A stretch of DNA of 7,458 nucleotides, taken from the NCBI GenBank assembly GCA_035546355.1, contig DATKEH010000339.1, positions 1-7,458 of the forward strand, in the 5' to 3' direction. Made by a program: the position numbers and the translations under genes. This document shows positions 1-7,458 of the stretch, piece by piece. The notes under the pieces are model-generated. The model was not told the DNA's origin, ran no database searches, and saw nothing but the letters and a program-made list of their open reading frames with translations. This stretch comes from DATKEH01 sp035546355 (lineage in GTDB: Bacteria > Acidobacteriota > Thermoanaerobaculia > Multivoradales > JAIOJS01). The stretch's first letter is position 1. Every line of letters begins with the position of its first letter.

Positions 1-2011
1 TGGTCAGCGCGATGAGGTCTTTGGTCTGCACGTGGGCGAAGGGGAAGGTCTTGAGGTAGCTCTTGAAGATGGTGAAGAAGGCGTCGTCGCCGACCTCGCC
101 GCGCAGCTCGTGCAGCAGCAGCGGCCCGCGGGCGTAGAGCAGGTCGTAGCGGTCGCGGAAGGCGGTCTCGCCGGCGACGCGGTTGGCGAGGTAGACGCTG
201 TCGGCCTGGCGCAGGCGGCCCGCCTGCTGCTTCCAGCGGTCCTGCGCGTCGCGGAATTTGCGCTCGCCGATCAGCTGCCCGACCGCCACCGCGCCGTAGT
301 ACTCGGCGGTCGACTCCGACAGCCACTGGTCGTCGAAGCTCGACATCTGCGCCACGTGCCCCCAGTACTGGTGCGCCAGCTCGTGCGCCATCCGCAGGTT
401 GAGCTCCTCGCGGAAGGCGCGCGCCTGCGGCTTGGGGTCGAAGGCCTCGCTGGTGAGGTAGATGACTCCGGGCGGGGCGATGCCGAAGCCGTAGGCGTTG
501 ATCTGGATGACCTGCAGGTGGCGGAAGGGGAAGGGGCCGAGCAGGAACTCGTAGAGCTTCTTGAGCTCGAACATGTTGTGGGCGATCTGTTGCATCGCCC
601 GGTCCTGCGAGAAGGCGTAGCTCGACACCTCGATGCGCAGCCCGTCGCGCTCCTCGGCGTAGGTGTGGTACTTGCCGGCGAGCACGACGGCCACCTGCAC
701 CGGGCGGTCGAGGCGGGTCTCGACGCACTCGAGGCCGTCCTCCTGCCAGCGGCGGACCGTCTCACCCATCGAGAAGGGCACGAAGGGGGGCGCCGCCTTG
801 ACCACCGCGCGATAGGTGAAGCTCGCCATGTCCAGGCGCGCCGGGCGCGGGAACCAGGAGCCGATGGGCAGCCACCAGAAGTTGTGCCCCGCGGGGCGGT
901 AGAGGATGTCGCCGGTGAGGCGGAAGCGCAGCTCCAGCGTCTCGCCGGCGGCGGCCGGCCGCGCCAGCTCGACCACCAGGTCGTCGAGCTGCTGGCTGAA
1001 GGAGAGCGGCGTGCCGTCGGCGGTGGTCACCGCCTCGAGGTCGTAGGCGTAGCGCGAGGTGCCGGTGACGAGCTCGTCCCACAGCTCCAGCTCGAGGGTG
1101 GTCAGCGGCACGGCGGTCTCGATCCTCTCGCGCACCTCCAGCTCGATACGCTGCCCCTCGGGGTTGACCAGCTCGAGGTCGACGTCGCGCAGCAGGAAGC
1201 GCCGCGGCCAGCGTTCGAGCGGCGCGCCGAGCGGCTGGCGGCTGAGGGTCTCGGCGTAGCGCTGCCCCGAGCGCGGGTTGCCGGGCGGGATCCACTGCAG
1301 GGCGCTGAGCGTCTCGACCCCCTGGCGCAGGGCATCGCGGACGTAGAGCAGGTCGTCCCGCCCCGTCTGCAGCTGCACCGCCGCCACGCCGTCGGCGGCG
1401 CCTTCGGGCAGCGCCGCGCCCTCGCGCAGCGCCTGCGCCAGCAGGTTGGCCAGCGGCACGCGGTCCTTGGCGAAGCGGTCGCGGTGGGCGGCGAAGGCGC
1501 GCGCCGCCGCCTCGGGCGCCCTGCCGGCGACGGTGAAGCCGGCGAGCCGCTCGCTGATCGCCGGGTCGAGCACCAGCGCCGAGCGCACCTCGGCGCCGAT
1601 CTCGCCGTCGCTGGCGGTGAGCTTGGTGGCGCGCTTGACGTTGACCGGGAACAGCTTCGCCTCGAGCGGGTGGGCGCTGCGGTAGCTGAAGCGGCCGCCG
1701 CCGTGGAGGAAGACGCCTACCGGCAGGCCGCCGGCGGCCACCGGGTAGAGGGAGCCGCCGCTCGGGTCGAGCCGCAGGTGCCCGACGGCGTAGGCCCCGG
1801 CCGCCGCCGGCAGGGCGTCGCCGGCGAGCTCGAGAGCGGCCAGCGCCCCGCTCAGGCCGTCGAGGGTCGCCGGCGCGGCGGGCGGGTCGGGCGGGTCGGC
1901 CGCCGCCGCCGCGGAGGAGGCGACGAGCGCCGAGAGGAGGACGAGGAGCGCGCCGGGGCGCGGCGTCGGCCGCTGACGGAAGGTCGCCTTGGGCACCCGG
2001 CAGAGTAGCAC
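1..2011 (-). CDS. Exported M1-like zinc metallopeptidase, C-terminus beyond the window
   Basis: A probable secreted or periplasmic zinc peptidase; 670 residues are visible and the C-terminus runs off the left edge. Seen: a signal peptide (basic residues, then a Leu/Ala/Val stretch ending in AAAAAD near residue 38); a roughly 300-residue N-terminal part I do not recognise; an M1-like fold with a WFPR segment at 386-389; and the gluzincin zinc site HELAH at 543-547 with the third ligand Glu566, spaced HExxH-x18-E. Tyr626 in YARG matches the M1 catalytic tyrosine. The exopeptidase motif GxMEN is absent: the corresponding stretch reads GFGIAPPG (508-515). The activity may therefore not be classical aminopeptidase. 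The start is uncertain: GTG 2011 or GTG 1996, neither with a clear ribosome binding site; both leave the signal peptide intact. The gene begins 15 bases after the dnaE2 stop, so coupled translation is likely. Family assignment is firm, substrate unknown. Confidence 0.88.
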   Translation of the reverse strand, partial: MLLCRVPKATFRQRPTPRPGALLVLLSALVASSAAAAADPPDPPAAPATLDGLSGALAALELAGDALPAAAGAYAVGHLRLDPSGGSLYPVAAGGLPVGVFLHGGGRFSYRSAHPLEAKLFPVNVKRATKLTASDGEIGAEVRSALVLDPAISERLAGFTVAGRAPEAAARAFAAHRDRFAKDRVPLANLLAQALREGAALPEGAADGVAAVQLQTGRDDLLYVRDALRQGVETLSALQWIPPGNPRSGQRYAETLSRQPLGAPLERWPRRFLLRDVDLELVNPEGQRIELEVRERIETAVPLTTLELELWDELVTGTSRYAYDLEAVTTADGTPLSFSQQLDDLVVELARPAAAGETLELRFRLTGDILYRPAGHNFWWLPIGSWFPRPARLDMASFTYRAVVKAAPPFVPFSMGETVRRWQEDGLECVETRLDRPVQVAVVLAGKYHTYAEERDGLRIEVSSYAFSQDRAMQQIAHNMFELKKLYEFLLGPFPFRHLQVIQINAYGFGIAPPGVIYLTSEAFDPKPQARAFREELNLRMAHELAHQYWGHVAQMSSFDDQWLSESTAEYYGAVAVGQLIGERKFRDAQDRWKQQAGRLRQADSVYLANRVAGETAFRDRYDLLYARGPLLLHELRGEVGDDAFFTIFKSYLKTFPFAHVQTKDLIALT

Positions 2012-2026
2012 GCCGGTGGCGGGCGC

Positions 2027-5374
<3,348 letters not shown>

Positions 5375-5412
5375 GGAGGTCGACGATAGGCGTAAACAGG
5401 GCGTAAATGCAA
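5375..5412 (-). promoter_or_regulatory. Possible dnaE2 promoter with 11-bp-period direct repeat
   Basis: This is one of the few relatively AT-containing stretches in the window. Read on the minus strand, a weak -35-like TTGCAT (5412-5407) and a -10-like TATCGT (5388-5383) are 18 bases apart. Between them the octamer TTTACGCC occurs twice (plus-strand positions 5400-5407 and 5389-5396), offset by 11 bases, one helical turn. The -10-like box ends eight bases before ATG 5374, so transcription would begin at or next to the ATG, giving a leaderless or nearly leaderless message. That fits the missing Shine-Dalgarno. The promoter match is weak; the direct repeat is exact. Confidence 0.4.
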
Positions 5413-5426
5413 GCCGCGCCCGCCCC

Positions 5427-5516
5427 CGGGCGGGACGGAGCCCCGCCCCTACGACCGGCAGTTGGCCGTTGTGCACCCGGGGACGGAGCCCCGCCCCTAC
5501 GACCGGCAGTTGGCCG
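5427..5516 (+). repeat. Two REP-like units in 48-bp tandem
   Basis: A 37-base stretch at 5432-5468 recurs exactly at 5480-5516, a 48-base period. Each copy carries the loop ACGGAG, a GC-rich right arm and CTAC, so the GTAG foot is on the minus strand. The first copy also has a matching left arm (5429-5435), giving a hairpin; the second has lost most of its left arm. Both are followed by GACCGGCAGTTGGCCG, which may be part of a longer element or co-duplicated flank. Confidence 0.85.
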
Positions 5517-5542
5517 CCGGCCACCCGTGGCCAGCGCCTCCG

Positions 5543-5616
5543 CCGATCGTAGGGGTGCCTCCTCCGATCGTAGGGGCTCCTCCGATCGTAGGGGCAGCCC
5601 TCCGTGGCCGCCCGGG
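5543..5616 (+). repeat. Truncated GTAG-foot units leading into a REP-like hairpin
   Basis: CCGATCGTAGGGG occurs at 5543-5555, 5564-5576 and 5582-5594, with periods of 21 and 18 bases. Only the third continues into a hairpin-like sequence with loop CTCCGT, whose left arm carries one mismatch. The first two are feet without a palindrome, which looks like slippage or successive deletion within repeats. Confidence 0.75.
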
Positions 5617-5643
5617 AGCGAAGCGGAGCTCCGTCCCTCCCGG
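5613..5643 (+). repeat. Divergent palindromic unit
   Basis: An imperfect palindrome of CGGGAG and CTCCCG arms around a central CGGAGCTCCG (5624-5633). It shares the GGAG/CTCC theme with the other units but lacks the GTAG foot, so it may be a separate subfamily or a fused remnant. Confidence 0.5.
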
Positions 5644-5668
5644 GGCCGGCACGGAGGCCGGCCCCTAC
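5642..5668 (-). repeat. REP-like hairpin, minus orientation
   Basis: A perfect 9-bp stem (GGGGCCGGC 5642-5650 with GCCGGCCCC 5657-5665) encloses the loop ACGGAG and is followed by TAC, giving a GTAG foot on the minus strand. It is the best-formed palindrome in the window. There is no T-run after it, so it is not a classical intrinsic terminator. Confidence 0.85.
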
Positions 5669-5690
5669 GGTGGTCGTGGTGCCCCCTCCG

Positions 5691-5719
5691 GTCGTAGGGG
5701 CGGCCCTCCGTGGCCGCCC
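5691..5719 (+). repeat. REP-like hairpin, plus orientation, 26 bases before the DUF885 start
   Basis: GTCGTAGG followed by a perfect 8-bp stem (GGGCGGCC 5698-5705 with GGCCGCCC 5712-5719) and loop CTCCGT. Its orientation is opposite to the unit at 5642-5668, making an inverted pair. The hairpin would lie in the 5' leader of the DUF885 message if transcription starts upstream of it. Confidence 0.85.
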
Positions 5720-5735
5720 GTCCGCCACAGATCCC

Positions 5736-5739
5736 GAGG
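5736..5739 (+). promoter_or_regulatory. Ribosome binding site for the DUF885 gene
   Basis: GAGG sits six bases before ATG 5746, good Shine-Dalgarno spacing, and decides this start over ATG 5758. It lies 17 bases beyond the last palindromic repeat, so the repeats stop just short of the translation signals. Confidence 0.6.
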
Positions 5740-5745
5740 TGCTCT

Positions 5746-7458
5746 ATGCTTCGCGCCATGAGACCGACGACCTGCCTGCACGCCGCCTCGCTCGTCCTCG
5801 CCACCGCCCTCACCGCCTGCGCCGGCACGCGGGTGATCCAGACCACCACCGTGCCGCCGCCGCCGCCGCCCGCCGAGCCGGCGGAAGCCGCCGTGCCGGC
5901 CCCGGCCGCACCCGACCCGGCGGCCGCCGCCACCGCCGTCGACGGCCTCGCCGACCGCTACGTGGCGGCCTACTTCGAGCACTTCCCCGACGCCGCCACC
6001 GGCGAGGGGATCGCCGGCGCCGATCACGGGCGGCTGCCCGACAACTCCCTCGCCGGGCTGGCCGCCTGGCACGCCGTCGAGGACGAGCTGCTCGCCGAGC
6101 TGCGCGCCGTCGACGCCGCCGCCCTGCCGACGGAGGCCCGCCTCACCCACGACTTCCTGGCCGATCTGCTGGAGTCCGCCATCGGCCGCCGCATCTGCCA
6201 CATCCCACTGTGGGAGGTGAGCCCCACCTGGACCGGCTGGCAGTCGCGCTACGCCTATCTCGCCAGCATCCAGCCGGTGGGCACCGCCGAGGAGCGGCAG
6301 ATGGCGGTGGCGCGCTTCCGCGAGCTGCCGCGCTTCCTCGACCAGGAGGTCGACCGGCTGCGCGAGGGGGTGCGGCTGGGCTACACCGCGCCGCGGGTCA
6401 ACGTGGCGCGGGTGATCGAGCAGATGGACTCCCTGCTCGCCCTGCCGTTGGCCGACTCGCCGTTCTACCAGCCCGCCGTGCGGGCCGAGGACGAGGCGTT
6501 CGCCGCCGAGCTGGCGCCGGTGGTCGAGGACCAGGTCCAGCCGGCCATCCGTCGCTACCGCGATTACCTGGCCGACGAGTACCTTCCCGCCGCGCGCGAG
6601 GACATCGCGGTGGCCGCCAACCCCGAGGGCGCCGCCTGCTACCGCGCCGCGGTGCGCTACCACACCTCGGTGCAGATGTCGCCCGAGGAGATCCACCGCC
6701 TGGGGCAGGAGCAGATGGAGATCCTCCTCGCCCAGATGCGGGAGATCGGCGAGCGCAGCTTCGCCACCGCCGACCCCGAGCAGCTCCTCGAGCGGGTCGG
6801 CGAGCCGCCCTACACCTTCTCCTCGCGCCAGGAGATGGTGGACTACGCCCGCGCCGCGGTGGCGCGCGCCGAGGCCGCCATTCCCGAGTGGTTCGGCATC
6901 GTCCCCACCGCCGAGGTGGTGGTGGTGCCCTACCCCGAGTTCCGCGAGCGCTCGGCGCCGGGCGGCGAGTACTCCGCCGCCTCCGACGCCGGTGATCGCC
7001 CCGGCACCTACTACATCAACACCTACCGGCCCGAGACGCAGAGCAAGGCCGGGGTCGAGGCCACCGCCTTCCACGAGGCCTATCCCGGGCACCACCTGCA
7101 GATCTCGATCGCCAAGGAGCGGCAGGACACCCACCCCATCCAGCGCTACTTCGGTACCTCCGGCTTCAGCGAGGGGTGGGCGCTCTACACCGAGCGTCTG
7201 GCCGAGGAGATGGAGCTCTACTCCGGCGACGTCGACCTGCTCGGCCTGCTGTCGAACGAGGCGCTGCGCGCCGCCCGGCTGGTGGTGGACTCGGGGATGC
7301 ACGCCCTGGGCTGGAGCCGCGAGCAGGCCCTCGACTACCTGCTCGACCACACCGCCGAGTCGCGCGACCTCGCCGCCGCCGAGATCGACCGCTACATCGC
7401 CGTCCCCGGCCAGGCGACGGCGTACATGATCGGCAACCTGGAGATCCGCCGCCTGCGC
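5746..7458 (+). CDS. DUF885 family lipoprotein, putative zinc peptidase, 3' end beyond the window
   Basis: DUF885 (PF05960) protein, probably a membrane-anchored zinc hydrolase of unknown substrate; 571 residues are visible. Seen: a lipoprotein signal with lipobox LTAC (Cys25, followed by Ala, with no Asp at +2); a Pro/Ala-rich tether at about 34-63; the family core; the putative zinc site HEAYPGHH (443-450) after a YYINTY segment; and EGWALYTE from Glu476, likely supplying the third ligand. RLVVDSGMHALGW and PGQATAYMIG are typical C-terminal family blocks. Ending at EIRRLR, it probably lacks some tens of residues. ATG 5746 is preferred over in-frame ATG 5758 because GAGG at 5736-5739 lies six bases before it; 5758 has no such site. 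Both give the same mature lipoprotein. It is divergent from dnaE2, and its upstream region is almost entirely repeats. Biochemistry of the family is poorly known, so the peptidase role is inferred from the motif. Confidence 0.93.
   Translation, partial: MLRAMRPTTCLHAASLVLATALTACAGTRVIQTTTVPPPPPPAEPAEAAVPAPAAPDPAAAATAVDGLADRYVAAYFEHFPDAATGEGIAGADHGRLPDNSLAGLAAWHAVEDELLAELRAVDAAALPTEARLTHDFLADLLESAIGRRICHIPLWEVSPTWTGWQSRYAYLASIQPVGTAEERQMAVARFRELPRFLDQEVDRLREGVRLGYTAPRVNVARVIEQMDSLLALPLADSPFYQPAVRAEDEAFAAELAPVVEDQVQPAIRRYRDYLADEYLPAAREDIAVAANPEGAACYRAAVRYHTSVQMSPEEIHRLGQEQMEILLAQMREIGERSFATADPEQLLERVGEPPYTFSSRQEMVDYARAAVARAEAAIPEWFGIVPTAEVVVVPYPEFRERSAPGGEYSAASDAGDRPGTYYINTYRPETQSKAGVEATAFHEAYPGHHLQISIAKERQDTHPIQRYFGTSGFSEGWALYTERLAEEMELYSGDVDLLGLLSNEALRAARLVVDSGMHALGWSREQALDYLLDHTAESRDLAAAEIDRYIAVPGQATAYMIGNLEIRRLR

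Noticed and set aside
32..2008. A 658-codon open frame on the plus strand opposite the peptidase gene
   Set aside because: The opposite strand encodes a protein with intact M1 motifs; this frame has none and is a compositional shadow. The same applies to plus-strand frames at 2039-3106 and 3218-5389.
5427..5719. CRISPR array
   Set aside because: Unit spacing is irregular (18, 21, 48 bases), orientations alternate, and there are no unique spacers of even length or cas genes.
5642..5719. Intrinsic terminators formed by the hairpins
   Set aside because: The stems are strong, but no T-run follows in either direction and the sites lie upstream of both divergent genes rather than at a gene end.
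5375..5728. Extension of dnaE2 upstream to an ATG at 5728
   Set aside because: The extra 118 residues are translated repeats, and the conserved PHP start (YAEL) lies 17 residues after ATG 5374, as expected for the family.

Overview
The window is very GC-rich, with G or C at nearly every third codon position. It holds three large genes plus a family of short palindromic repeats. The mix is a DnaE2-type polymerase, an exported M1-like zinc peptidase and a DUF885 lipoprotein with a lipobox. This suggests a diderm, high-GC environmental bacterium. Acidobacteriota (Thermoanaerobaculia-like) or another high-GC lineage would fit, but no marker gene settles the taxonomy and I hold this loosely.

Layout. 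On the minus strand, a divergently transcribed block runs right to left: dnaE2 (imuC), from ATG 5374 to TGA 2027, then after 15 bases an exported M1-like metallopeptidase that leaves the window at its left edge. On the plus strand, a DUF885 zinc-peptidase-like lipoprotein starts at 5746 and leaves at the right edge, probably some tens of residues short of its end. Between the divergent genes, 5375-5745 holds a possible dnaE2 promoter with an 11-bp-period direct repeat, then about 300 bases of palindromic repeats.

The striking feature is the repeat family. Each full unit has a GTAG foot followed by a GC-rich hairpin with a nearly constant six-base loop (CTCCGT on one strand). The stem bases differ between copies but stay complementary. 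This is the architecture of REP elements moved by RAYT (TnpA-REP) transposases, though no transposase is in the window. Copies fill the dnaE2/DUF885 intergenic region, and four more sit inside the dnaE2 reading frame. There they add about 64 residues (825-888) at the junction between the fingers region and the helix-hairpin-helix region without breaking the frame. Part of this insert is a 45-bp in-frame tandem duplication that also copied neighbouring dnaE2 codons.

How the genes work together: dnaE2 normally acts with ImuA and ImuB in damage-induced mutagenic synthesis, but neither is visible here. The two peptidases share no obvious pathway with it. The dnaE2-peptidase spacing suggests co-transcription, perhaps by chance. 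Nothing in the window forms a clear new defence or metabolic system. The most unusual content is the REP-like family and its domestication inside a DNA polymerase.
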